Shown here in pieces: positions 27,200 through 35,021 of a DNA stretch of 64,000 nt; the first letter of the stretch is position 1; each line of letters opens with the position of its first letter. The notes under the pieces were generated by a model. It had not been told where the DNA came from. It was given only the letters and a program-made list of their open reading frames with translations, and made no database searches. This DNA comes from Limosilactobacillus caccae. GTDB lineage: Bacteria > Bacillota > Bacilli > Lactobacillales > Lactobacillaceae. Location of the stretch: positions 496,001-560,000 of the forward strand of contig NZ_FTOY01000010.1 in the NCBI RefSeq assembly GCF_900156885.1. Reading direction: 5' to 3'. The position numbers were made by a program, and so were the translations under genes.

Positions 27200-28540
27200 A
27201 TGAAGGTTATTATTGTTGGTTGTACACACGCCGGGACAATTACCGCGACGCAGATCTTAAAGAACCATCCAGAGGCTGAAGTAACGATTTATGAACGGAA
27301 TGACAACGTTTCGTTCCTTTCCTGTGGGATTGCGGTCTACTTGAGTGGGGATGTTGGTGACCCCGACGCAATGTTTTACTCCAGTCCAAAACAGTTAGCG
27401 GATCTAGGGGCGACTGTTAAGATGCAACATAATGTTACCAATATTGATCCGCAGACGAAGACGGTCGAGGTGACGGACTTGGTAACCGGCGAGACGACAA
27501 CTGACCATTACGATAAGCTTGTTGACACAACTGGCTCATGGCCGGTGATTCCACCGATTCCTGGTGTCGATGGTCCGCATGTCTACCTTTGTAAGAACTA
27601 CCACCATGCAAAGGAGCTCTTTAATGTTGCTAAGAAGGCAGAGCGGATCGTTGTCATCGGTGGGGGTTATATCGGAGTTGAATTAGTAGAAGCATACACG
27701 CGGCAAAATAAGGACGTTACCCTTGTTGACGGTTCACCACGGATGTTGCACAAGTATTTTGATCAAGAGTACACGAGCCGAATTCAAAAACAATTTGAAG
27801 ACCACGGTGCCCACTTCGCGTTCGATCAACGAGTGACCGGTTTTGAAGATCATGGTGATGCCGGGGTAACGGTTAAGACAGATAAGGGAAGTTACGATGC
27901 TGACATTGCAATCTTATGTGTCGGCTTCCGGCCAAACACGGACCTTCTTAAGGGAAAGGTCAAGATGCATGATAATGGCGCAATCGTCACTAATGAGTAC
28001 ATGCAATCCTCTGACCCAGATATTTATGCGGCTGGTGATTCCACGGCTGTTCACTACAACCCAACCGGCAAGGATGCCTATATCCCCTTGGCTACTAACG
28101 CAATTCGCCAGGGAACAATCGTGGGGGTTAACTTGTTTGGTAACACGATGAAGGATATGGGGACCCAGTCTAGTTCAGGGTTGAACCTTTACGGAACCAC
28201 AATGGTGTCATCAGGACTAACCCTGGAAAACGCAAAGGACGCTGGCTTTGATGCCGAGGCAGTCACGATCGAAGATAACTACCGGCCAGAGTTTATGCCA
28301 ACGACGACGCCAGTCTTGATGACGCTGGTATGGGATAAGAAGACCCGGCAGATCCTTGGTGGCCAGTTAATGAGTAAGCACGATGTCTCCCAGTCAGCGA
28401 ACGTATTGTCACTGTGCATCCAGGACAAGCACACGATTGATTACCTCGCCTTCGTTGATATGCTGTTCCAGCCACACTTTGACCGGCCATTTAACTACTT
28501 AAACATCCTCGGCCAAGCTGCGGTCGCAAAAGCAAGATAA
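27200..28540 (+). CDS. nox: NADH oxidase (water-forming type), flavin disulfide reductase family
   Basis: A 446-aa FAD-dependent pyridine nucleotide-disulfide reductase. The FAD Rossmann motif here reads VIIVGCTHAGT, the single redox-active Cys42 stands in SFLSCGIA, the NADH-binding motif is VVIGGGYIGVELVEA, and the second FAD motif is DIYAAGDS. The single Cys near residue 42 is the sign of water-forming NADH oxidases and CoA-disulfide reductases; the length and FLSCGIA context favour NADH oxidase. It would regenerate NAD+ using oxygen, which spares ethanol formation in a heterofermenter. The start follows ATGAGGTGG. Confidence 0.9.
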   Translation: MKVIIVGCTHAGTITATQILKNHPEAEVTIYERNDNVSFLSCGIAVYLSGDVGDPDAMFYSSPKQLADLGATVKMQHNVTNIDPQTKTVEVTDLVTGETTTDHYDKLVDTTGSWPVIPPIPGVDGPHVYLCKNYHHAKELFNVAKKAERIVVIGGGYIGVELVEAYTRQNKDVTLVDGSPRMLHKYFDQEYTSRIQKQFEDHGAHFAFDQRVTGFEDHGDAGVTVKTDKGSYDADIAILCVGFRPNTDLLKGKVKMHDNGAIVTNEYMQSSDPDIYAAGDSTAVHYNPTGKDAYIPLATNAIRQGTIVGVNLFGNTMKDMGTQSSSGLNLYGTTMVSSGLTLENAKDAGFDAEAVTIEDNYRPEFMPTTTPVLMTLVWDKKTRQILGGQLMSKHDVSQSANVLSLCIQDKHTIDYLAFVDMLFQPHFDRPFNYLNILGQAAVAKAR

Positions 28541-28542
28541 AA

Positions 28543-28582
28543 GAAAAATGACGCCGGGAAAATCTTCCGAGCGTCATTTTTT
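28543..28582. terminator. Bidirectional terminator between nox and rRNA methyltransferase gene
   Basis: AAAAATGACGC (about 28544-28554) pairs with GCGTCATTTTT (28571-28581), with a T-run on both strands. It lies between convergent genes. Confidence 0.88.
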
Positions 28583-29975
28583 ACTTCCGTAATGATAACT
28601 TCACCACGGCTTCACAGCGGGCAGTTTGGGGCATCATGTCGATTGGTTGAATGTAGTCAACGTGGTAGACACTGGTCAACCGCCGGAGGTTCCGTGCCAG
28701 CGATGCCATTCCACATGAAACATAGGCAAACTTCCGCGGCTTAACCTTGAGGATTTGCTTGATTAGCTGGTCATCAAGGCCAGTCCGCGGTGGGTCGACG
28801 ACGAGGGCATCGAACTTGAGCCCTTCCTTTTGCCAGCGGGGAAGGACTTCTTCCGCCTTGCCGACCTCGTACTTGGCGTTAGTAATGCCGTTTATCTTCG
28901 CGTTTTCGTTGGCGTCGTCAACGGCTTCGGAGATAATTTCCATCCCCCGGACCTCCTTGACCCGCGGCGCCAGGGAAAGGCCAATCGTCCCAATCCCAGC
29001 ATAGGCATCGATGAGGGTGTCGTCCTTGTCGAGGTCCAAAGCCGCCGCGGCTTGTTCGTAAAGGACCTCGGTCTGCTCAGGGTTTAGCTGGAGAAATGAC
29101 CGGGCAGAGAGCTTGAAGTCAAGCCCCATCAGGCTTTCGTAAATGGCATCTTCGCCAGCAAGGTGGATCATCTTCTCACCCCAGACAAGGGGAGTGTCAC
29201 CAGGATTGACGTTTTGCATCACGGAGACGACTTCTGGTAGCTCTTTTTCAATCCGTGCTAACAGGTCGCGCTTGTGTGGGAGCTTAGCCGAGTTCGTGAT
29301 GAAGGTCAGCTGCACTTCGCCGGTTGACCAGGATTCACGGACGGCAAGGGTCTTAATAATCCCGCTGTTGTGCTTTTCTTCGTAAACGGGAATTTGGAGG
29401 TCAGCGATCATTTTCACGACCGCCCGGACCACCTTCATCGTTCGTGGCATTTGGACGGCACAAGTCTCCATATCGACGAGGGTGTGGCTGTTTGGCTGGT
29501 ATAGTCCCGCGGCGACCTTCCCGTTCACCATCCGTACCTGGAACTGGGCCTTGTTCCGGTAGCCGTATTGTTCCGGAGCCGCGATGGTTGGGCGAACATC
29601 ATAGTTGCGGAAACCATATGGCTGGAACTTTTCGAGGCTGTCGAGGACAACTTGCCGCTTGAACTTTAGTTGTTGTTGGTAGGCGAGATTTTCAAGCTCA
29701 AAGCCCCCGGCAATGTCGGCGTAGGCATCACGGGGCGTTACCCGGTAGCGGCTCTTTTTCCGAATCCGGTGGATCTTTGCTTCGAGGTAGCGGGGGAGGA
29801 CCCGCGTAACTTCTGCGACAATCACTTCGTCGGGAAGGGCTCCCGGGACAAAGCAGACCTTATGCTTAAAGTAGCCAATCCCGTGCCCATTTACTCCTAG
29901 ACGACGGATGGTAAGGGGGAAGCGTTTGCCGACCCAGACATCAACGTCTTGTTCGCGTTCTTTAGATTGCGTCAT
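28581..29975 (-). CDS. 23S rRNA (uracil-C5)-methyltransferase, RlmD/TrmA family
   Basis: A 464-aa class I SAM methyltransferase that methylates C5 of uridine in RNA. An N-terminal TRAM domain (KRFPLTIRRLGVNGHGIGYF) is followed by the SAM site DAYAGIGTIGLSLA, the VDPPRTGLDD motif and the catalytic Cys in YVSCGMASLARNL; the closing MMPQTARCEAVVKL is typical. The usual 4Fe-4S ligands between the two domains are mostly lost: the CGGC-type stretch reads ADIAGGFELENL. Gram-positive RlmCD enzymes modify U747 and U1939. The start follows GGAGAAATAAC and the gene stands alone. Confidence 0.9.
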   Translation of the reverse strand: MTQSKEREQDVDVWVGKRFPLTIRRLGVNGHGIGYFKHKVCFVPGALPDEVIVAEVTRVLPRYLEAKIHRIRKKSRYRVTPRDAYADIAGGFELENLAYQQQLKFKRQVVLDSLEKFQPYGFRNYDVRPTIAAPEQYGYRNKAQFQVRMVNGKVAAGLYQPNSHTLVDMETCAVQMPRTMKVVRAVVKMIADLQIPVYEEKHNSGIIKTLAVRESWSTGEVQLTFITNSAKLPHKRDLLARIEKELPEVVSVMQNVNPGDTPLVWGEKMIHLAGEDAIYESLMGLDFKLSARSFLQLNPEQTEVLYEQAAAALDLDKDDTLIDAYAGIGTIGLSLAPRVKEVRGMEIISEAVDDANENAKINGITNAKYEVGKAEEVLPRWQKEGLKFDALVVDPPRTGLDDQLIKQILKVKPRKFAYVSCGMASLARNLRRLTSVYHVDYIQPIDMMPQTARCEAVVKLSLRK

Positions 29976-30383
29976 GTTATTTCTCCGTTCTTAATATGAT
30001 AGTGCTTATATTTTAGCATAACAAAAGCGAGGGCGGGGCTGCTTACTGCTAATCTGATACCCGACAAATCTGCTAAATTGGTCGGGTGGCAAATTAGCCC
30101 AGTAGCGCAACTTTGCTAACTCGTTTTATGCTAATAATTGTGTTATTCCGCCCTTAATTCTACGACAAACTCAGCGGCGGACTCAACTTGGCGGTCACAA
30201 TATTAATACTATAGAAGTAAACGGGATATTGCTCGACCGATCTACCACTAATTTCATAACCAAAACTTTTAAAATCGTCCAATAAGTTAACGTTTTGCTA
30301 ATAACCTATTTTTTGCGGCGCCAAAATATAGTAGAATAACAATGTGAAATGTTGCATAAATTAATTATAAGGAAGTGACACTT
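29976..30383. other. Intergenic region between rRNA methyltransferase gene and flavin operon
   Basis: This divergent 400-bp spacer holds no gene I can support. It contains a hairpin ACCCGAC/GTCGGGT at about 30059-30087, and a TAGAAT -10-like box at about 30332 for the flavin operon. It is AT-rich at both ends. Confidence 0.5.
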
Positions 30384-30956
30384 TTGAAAATTGCTGCAAT
30401 TGCTGGGTCAAATGCTAACCATTCCTATAATCGAATGTTGCTAAAATTTGTTGCCCGTCATTTTAGCGATGATGATGTTGATGTTATTGATATCCGTCCA
30501 GTGCCAATGTTCAACGAAAACTTCAAGGGTAAAATTCCGGAAGTCGTTGCTGACATTGACCGCCGTGTTGCCGGGGCGGACGCTGTTATTATTGCTAGTC
30601 CAGAATACAACCACTCAATCACTTCTGCATTAAAGAGTCTGGTTGAATGGCTATCATACGAAGTTCATCCCCTCCAGGATAAGCCGGTAATGATCATCGG
30701 GGCTTCTACCCATGACCAGGGTTCATCCCGTTCCCAAGTTCAGCTACGGGATATTTTGATTTCTCCCGGGGTGAATGCTTACATCTTCCAAAATGAAGAG
30801 TTCTTCATGTCAAATGTGAAGAGCATCATGACTGAAGATGGCGAGATTACTGATGAACGGACGATCCAATTCCTTGAAAAGTGTGTTCGCGAATTTAAGC
30901 GTTATGCCAAGGCAATTGATCGGATGGTCCAAGAGAAGAAAGGGGCGGAAGCGTAA
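30384..30956 (+). CDS. NAD(P)H-dependent FMN reductase
   Basis: A 190-aa flavodoxin-like oxidoreductase. KIAAIAGSNANHSYNRMLL is the phosphate-binding P-loop for FMN, and IIASPEYNHSITSALKSLVEWLS is the family signature. A GTG at 30375 is in frame, but TTG 30384 is preferred because AAGGA (30369-30373) is well spaced and the product then aligns with the N-terminus of the next protein (MKILALVGTNADFSYNR). It is the first gene of a three-gene operon: its stop shares a base with the next ATG (30956). It should reduce free or protein-bound flavin with NAD(P)H in the cytoplasm. Confidence 0.9.
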   Translation: MKIAAIAGSNANHSYNRMLLKFVARHFSDDDVDVIDIRPVPMFNENFKGKIPEVVADIDRRVAGADAVIIASPEYNHSITSALKSLVEWLSYEVHPLQDKPVMIIGASTHDQGSSRSQVQLRDILISPGVNAYIFQNEEFFMSNVKSIMTEDGEITDERTIQFLEKCVREFKRYAKAIDRMVQEKKGAEA

Positions 30957-32203
30957 TGAAAATTCTTGCACTTGTGGGGACTAATGCTGATTTCTCCTAT
31001 AACCGGATTTTGCTGAAGTTCATGAAGAAGCACTTCCGCCAAATGGCTGAGATTGAAGTTAGTGAAATCAGCCAGCTGCCCGCCTTTGGGGTTGATGTTC
31101 CCCTAGAGGAGCAAACGGAAGTCTGGAAGTTAAAGCAAAAGGTTAAGGAAGCCGACGGGGTCATCTTTTCCACGCCGGAATACGATCACGGTGTCCCAGC
31201 AGCACTGAAGAGTGCGGTTGAATGGTTGTCATACCACACCAAGGTCTTGGAGCACAAGCCTGCAATGGTTGTCGGGGTATCCTATGGTCGCCAAGCATCT
31301 GCCCGTTCCCAAGTCCAAATGCGGCAGATCTTGATTTCACCAGACTGTGACACCAACTTGCTTCCGGGAAATGAAGTGTTGATTGGGAATGCTAGCCATT
31401 CCTTCTCCAAGGATGGTCGCTTGATTGATCCGGAAATGCGCGATAACTTGGAAAAGTGTTTTACGAACTTTGTCGAATACATCCAAATTTTTGAAAATGT
31501 TAATAAGGAGGGACTGAACATGTCCGTTAAACAACTATCAATTAGTGATGCGTACATTAACTTCCCGACAGGCCGGCTGAGCTTGAAGGAAGTTCAACAA
31601 ATCTTCAGTACAATTCCATTTGAAATTGACTTAATCGACAGCACTGACCACTTTGCATGGTACTCTGACAAGCCAAACAGAGAACACGTCCGGAACGTGG
31701 CTTCCCTTGGCGAAACGGTCCAAGAATGTCACCCACCTTTTGCGGTTCCAACAGTGATGAAGATCATCAACAGCTTCCGGAATGGTGAAAAAGACGTTGT
31801 TACCCGGCCATTATGGATGAAGGGTCACCGTTCATTGATCCAGTACTACGCATTACGGGACGTTGATGGTCACTACCTGGGCACGATTGAATTTACTGGT
31901 AGTGTCGAATACATCTTGAACCTCTTTGAAAATGGGGCATGGGATACTGACGGCACGACGGGCGCTTCCAAGCATGATGATGCCCCGGCTGCACCTGCTG
32001 AAGATGCCGTTGATGCGTCAACCGGTGCTTCTGAATCTGGGGATGACAGTGCGGACGCTACTAGCTCTGCAGCCGCAACGGTTGCTCCAGCAGCACCAGT
32101 AGAAGATGATGATACTGATGGCACGACCGGTGCGTCTGATTCCGGTAGTGTCGACGCCAATGATGAAGAGGCTGATGCCACGACTGGTGCATCAGAAAAC
32201 TAA
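30956..32203 (+). CDS. FMN reductase-PAS fusion with four ApbE-type flavinylation motifs in an acidic tail
   Basis: A 415-aa three-part protein. Residues 1-185 are a second FMN reductase (LVGTNADFSYNRILLKF; FSTPEYDHGVPAALKSAVEWLS). Residues 189-325 are a PAS domain of the DUF438 type (IPFEIDLIDSTDHFAWYSD; GHYLGTIEFTGSVEYIL). Residues 330-415 are an Asp/Ala/Ser/Thr-rich acidic tail with four copies of a D-x-[ST]-T-G-A-S motif: DGTTGAS 332-338, DASTGAS 353-359, DGTTGAS 388-394 and DATTGAS 407-413. ApbE transferases attach FMN through a phosphoester to the Thr/Ser of D-x-x-[ST]-G-A-[ST] sites, and an apbE gene follows 2 bp later. The tail is therefore likely a multi-flavin carrier reduced by the N-terminal domain. 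An internal ribosome binding site and start lie between the first two domains (31505-31522). Confidence 0.85.
   Translation: MKILALVGTNADFSYNRILLKFMKKHFRQMAEIEVSEISQLPAFGVDVPLEEQTEVWKLKQKVKEADGVIFSTPEYDHGVPAALKSAVEWLSYHTKVLEHKPAMVVGVSYGRQASARSQVQMRQILISPDCDTNLLPGNEVLIGNASHSFSKDGRLIDPEMRDNLEKCFTNFVEYIQIFENVNKEGLNMSVKQLSISDAYINFPTGRLSLKEVQQIFSTIPFEIDLIDSTDHFAWYSDKPNREHVRNVASLGETVQECHPPFAVPTVMKIINSFRNGEKDVVTRPLWMKGHRSLIQYYALRDVDGHYLGTIEFTGSVEYILNLFENGAWDTDGTTGASKHDDAPAAPAEDAVDASTGASESGDDSADATSSAAATVAPAAPVEDDDTDGTTGASDSGSVDANDEEADATTGASEN
31505..31522 (+). promoter_or_regulatory. Internal Shine-Dalgarno and ATG inside the FMN reductase-PAS gene
   Basis: AAGGAGGG (31505-31512) is followed after 7 nt by an in-frame ATG (31520). 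Initiation here would give a 227-aa PAS-plus-tail protein without the reductase domain. It may be a relic of a gene fusion or a functional second start. Confidence 0.6.
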
Positions 32204-32205
32204 TT

Positions 32206-33129
32206 ATGGATAGTGAATTGATGGCGCAGCGCCACGTCATGACCCATCATGCACTTGGCACCCGGATTACCCTCACAATTTATGGCAATCAGTATTTTGG
32301 CCTCCTAAAGCAGTCGATGGACCTCATCGACCACTTTGAAGACCAGCTGACAGTCAACCGTGACCAGTCGGAAGTGATGTCGGTTAACCAGGGGGCGGGA
32401 AGAACGCCCAAGATGGTTTCGCCAACGACCTATGACCTGATTAAGCTAGCAGTTAAGTATAGCCGGGAAAACTTCGGCTTCAATGCCTTGATCGGACCGC
32501 TAGTTAAGTTGTGGAAAATCGGGTTTGCCGGTGCCCATGTCCCTAGCGATCGGGAGATTAAGCAACGCCTGCAGTTGATTGACCCGTACAAGGTCTTGCT
32601 CGATGATACCGCTCGGACAGTCTACCTGGAAGAGGCGGGGATGGAGCTTGACCTCGGGGGGATTGCAAAGGGCTATATCGCTGACCGGATCAAGGACCTG
32701 TGGGAAGAAAACGGGGTACCAGCCGGGATTATCGACCTGGGTGGCAACCTCCTCTTTGTCGGCAAGTCACCGCGCCGTGATGATGGGCAGTGGATTATCG
32801 GTGTTCAAGACCCCCAACTTCACCGGGGCGAAAATTTAGCGACGGTGCGGGAGCCAGCTTGTTCGGCGGTGACGTCGGGGATTTATGAGCGTTTCCTGAT
32901 TAAAAATGGTCGTCGTTACCACCACCTGCTTGACCCGCGGACGGGCTATCCGCTGGAGACAGACCTTAGTAGTGTGACGGTTTTTACCGACCAGTCGGTA
33001 ATGGGCGAGATTGAGGCTAAGCGGTTATTCTTTAACGGGGAGCCGCTTGCGGATTGGGAGAAACAGCCAGGCAATCGCGGCGCTATCTTTATTCATAATG
33101 ACGAATCCATGATAAACGTTGGTTTTTAA
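32206..33129 (+). CDS. apbE: FAD:protein FMN transferase (ApbE family)
   Basis: A 307-aa ApbE enzyme that transfers FMN from FAD onto Thr/Ser of target proteins. Family motifs are present: LGTRITLTIYG near the start, FNALIGPLVKLW, the FAD-binding ELDLGGIAKGYIADRI, IIDLGGNL, SAVTSGIYERF and HHLLDPRTGYPLET. There is no lipoprotein signal, so unlike many ApbE proteins it works in the cytoplasm. It lies 2 bp behind the tail-bearing flavoprotein, which carries four candidate acceptor motifs, so enzyme and substrate are in one operon. The Shine-Dalgarno is weak; translation is probably coupled to the upstream gene. ATG 32221 is an alternative start. Confidence 0.93.
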   Translation: MDSELMAQRHVMTHHALGTRITLTIYGNQYFGLLKQSMDLIDHFEDQLTVNRDQSEVMSVNQGAGRTPKMVSPTTYDLIKLAVKYSRENFGFNALIGPLVKLWKIGFAGAHVPSDREIKQRLQLIDPYKVLLDDTARTVYLEEAGMELDLGGIAKGYIADRIKDLWEENGVPAGIIDLGGNLLFVGKSPRRDDGQWIIGVQDPQLHRGENLATVREPACSAVTSGIYERFLIKNGRRYHHLLDPRTGYPLETDLSSVTVFTDQSVMGEIEAKRLFFNGEPLADWEKQPGNRGAIFIHNDESMINVGF

Positions 33130-33141
33130 ACTTGAATTGAT

Positions 33142-33172
33142 GAGGTTGAGCAGTGACTCAACCTCTTTGTTG
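33142..33172 (+). terminator. Terminator of the flavin operon
   Basis: GAGGTTGAG (33142-33150) pairs with CTCAACCTC (33157-33165), followed by TTTGTTGTTT, just after the apbE stop. Confidence 0.85.
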
Positions 33173-33268
33173 TTTAAAGATATTTTGGGATGCTCCGTAC
33201 TTTCCTAATTGAAAAAATTTTAGTGCATTTTGCGTCTTTTTACGTATATATCTATTAGGAGGTGCAAA

Positions 33269-34276
33269 ATGCCAAATTCAAAATTATTAGCACAGGCGCG
33301 TCGCAGCTGGGAAGAAGCCGGGTTAGCCAACGACTTTGTTTTCAATAAGGTGATGTTGGATAAGCGGATTACCCTGGAAGTGTTGCGGCGAGTTTTACCT
33401 GCTTTAAATATCAAGCGAGTTAAGCAGGTGGTTAGCCAGCAGGAGTTCACCAGTAGCCACGACGCTAAAGGAGTGCGACTGGATATCTATGTTGAAGATG
33501 ACCAGCGGAACCGTTACGACATTGAGATGCAAGTAGTCGATAAACATAATTTGCCGCAGCGAATCCGCTTTTACCACGCGAACCTTGCGATGGACTGTTA
33601 TGAAAAGGGGCAAAATTACGCAACGGCGGATAATTCTTACGTGATCTTCTTCTGTTGTTTTGACCCCTTTGGCTTCGGTGACCAAGAGTATCAGATTGAA
33701 CGACGAATTAAAGACCACCCTGACGCCGTATACGCTGATGGGGAACAAACGCTAGTGTTTGACGTGACTAGCTTGCGCCAGGAAGTGAACCCTAAGTTGC
33801 AACAATTTCTCGACGTGATTGCGAACCGCCAAGTTGGTGACGACGACGATTTTATCGTACAATTAGAGAAGAGAATCACCTTCGTTAAGCAAAACCGGAA
33901 ATGGAGGAGAGAATATATGCAACGATCATTGTACGAAATGGATATTGAAAACAGTATTGCGTTGGCTAGGGAACAAGGTTTAGAAAAGGGGCTGAGTCAA
34001 GGAAAGGCAGCTGGAATTAAAGAAGGATTGAGTCAAGGAAAGGCAGCTGGAATTAAAGAAGGGTTGAGTCAAGGAAAGGCTGCCGGGATTAAAGAAGGCC
34101 GAGCAGTCGGGATCGAAGAAGGCTTAAGTCAAGGTGAAGCCAAAAAAGAACGGCAAATAATTCAAAAGCTAATCAATGGCGGGAAGTCCCGAGAAGAAGT
34201 AATTAACTTTATGGAACAAATTCTGGATCTTCCACCAGCCCAAGCTGAGAAATACTACCAAGAATTAACCCGGTAA
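33269..34276 (+). CDS. Rpn-family PD-(D/E)XK nuclease (RpnL-like) with internal start
   Basis: A 335-aa member of the Rpn recombination-promoting nuclease / PDDEXK_2 transposase-like family. The opening LANDFVFNKVMLDKRITLEVLRRVLP is typical, and the nuclease core shows D72 (RLDIYVED) and E86-x-Q88 (YDIEMQ). Residues 240-275 are three 12-residue GLSQGKAAGIKE repeats, followed by a helical C-terminus. The start at 33269 follows TAGGAGG. A strong internal GGAGGAGA (33903-33910) precedes in-frame ATG 33917 (Met217), giving a 119-aa C-terminal product. In E. coli rpn genes an internally started short form, RpnS, is reported to neutralise the long nuclease form in phage defence. Three copies of this short form follow as separate genes. 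Confidence 0.88.
   Translation: MPNSKLLAQARRSWEEAGLANDFVFNKVMLDKRITLEVLRRVLPALNIKRVKQVVSQQEFTSSHDAKGVRLDIYVEDDQRNRYDIEMQVVDKHNLPQRIRFYHANLAMDCYEKGQNYATADNSYVIFFCCFDPFGFGDQEYQIERRIKDHPDAVYADGEQTLVFDVTSLRQEVNPKLQQFLDVIANRQVGDDDDFIVQLEKRITFVKQNRKWRREYMQRSLYEMDIENSIALAREQGLEKGLSQGKAAGIKEGLSQGKAAGIKEGLSQGKAAGIKEGRAVGIEEGLSQGEAKKERQIIQKLINGGKSREEVINFMEQILDLPPAQAEKYYQELTR
33917..34276 (+). CDS. Intragenic RpnS-like short product (internal start within rpn)
   Basis: In-frame ATG 33917 is preceded by GGAGGAGA at 33903-33910. It would yield a 119-aa protein that starts MQRSLYEMDIENSIALA, passes through the Gly/Gln/Lys repeat region and ends ...AEKYYQELTR. The same ribosome binding site, start and first 17 residues recur in the three stand-alone downstream genes, where they must be real starts if those genes are expressed; this supports the internal start. 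Expected role: antitoxin to the full-length nuclease, by analogy with RpnS. Confidence 0.7.
   Translation: MQRSLYEMDIENSIALAREQGLEKGLSQGKAAGIKEGLSQGKAAGIKEGLSQGKAAGIKEGRAVGIEEGLSQGEAKKERQIIQKLINGGKSREEVINFMEQILDLPPAQAEKYYQELTR
33988..34095 (+). repeat. Three tandem 36-bp in-frame repeats in the rpn tail
   Basis: The units 33988-34023, 34024-34059 and 34060-34095 each encode GLSQGKAAGIKE and differ at only a few bases. Such repeats can expand and contract by slippage and would change the length of both the long and short products. Related, shorter versions occur in the downstream copies. Confidence 0.9.
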
Positions 34277-34320
34277 CTTCTCCTTTCGTTAAGCAAAACA
34301 GGAAATGGAGGAGAGAATAT

Positions 34321-34638
34321 ATGCAACGATCATTGTACGAGATGGATATTGAAAATAGTATTGCGTTGGCAAAGGAGCAAGGGTTAGAACAAGGGTTGAG
34401 TCAAGGATTAGAAAAGGGGCTGAGTCAAGGCAAAGCTGCCGGTATTAAAGAAGGTCGAGCAGTCGGTATCGAAGAAGGCTTGAGTCAAGGTAAAGCAGAA
34501 GAAAGAACGCGCGGGATCCATAACCTAATCTATTCTCTTGAGCGGCTTGGAACACCCAAAGCGACTATTAAGCAAAATCTGATGGAACTGTATCAACTTT
34601 CCAGTAAAGAAGCCGAATCTTTTCTCGCTGATAAGTAA
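34321..34638 (+). CDS. Stand-alone RpnS-like protein, copy 2
   Basis: A 105-aa protein that starts MQRSLYEMDIENSIALAKEQ, like the internal product of the upstream nuclease gene. GLSQG/GKAAGIKEG repeats follow, but the C-terminus is different: TRGIHNLIYSLERLGTPKATIKQNLMELY..., replacing ERQIIQKLINGG... . The gene has its own GGAGGAGA (34307-34314). It has no nuclease domain. The upstream 50 bp repeat the sequence that lies before the internal start in the parent gene, so it arose by tandem duplication of the 3' part of rpn. Confidence 0.78.
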   Translation: MQRSLYEMDIENSIALAKEQGLEQGLSQGLEKGLSQGKAAGIKEGRAVGIEEGLSQGKAEERTRGIHNLIYSLERLGTPKATIKQNLMELYQLSSKEAESFLADK

Positions 34639-34683
34639 CAAAGCCTTCATTACAAGCAAAATCGGAAATGGAGGAGAGAATAT

Positions 34684-34995
34684 ATGCAACGGTCATTGTA
34701 CGAAATGGATATCGAAAATAGTATTGCGTTGGCTAAGGAACAAGGGCTGAGTCAAGGTAAGGCTGCTGGGATTAAAGAAGGTCGAGCAGCCGGTATCGAA
34801 GAAGGCTTGAACCGGGGACTAAAAAAAGGGTTGAACCAAGGTAAAGCAGCAGCGGAATATGAAGAACGGGTAGCGATGGTTCGTGGTCTGCTTGACATAG
34901 GGCAGCAACACGACCAGATAATCAATTTTCTTGTTAAGACTCGTAACCTTACAACTAAACAAGCAGAAAGTTATTATCAAGCTGCAATAAAGTAA
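34684..34995 (+). CDS. Stand-alone RpnS-like protein, copy 3
   Basis: A 103-aa protein with the same N-terminus (MQRSLYEMDIENSIALAKEQ), a shortened repeat stretch with a distinct GLNRGLKKGLNQGKAA unit, and a third type of C-terminus (EERVAMVRGLLDIGQQHDQIINFLVKTRNLTTKQAESYYQAAIK, given here as positions about 60-103). It has its own GGAGGAGA and start at identical spacing. The pattern of conserved N-terminus and divergent C-terminus suggests selection for different partner specificities. Confidence 0.78.
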   Translation: MQRSLYEMDIENSIALAKEQGLSQGKAAGIKEGRAAGIEEGLNRGLKKGLNQGKAAAEYEERVAMVRGLLDIGQQHDQIINFLVKTRNLTTKQAESYYQAAIK

Positions 34996-35021
34996 CCTCT
35001 TCGAAATGGAGGAGAGAATAT

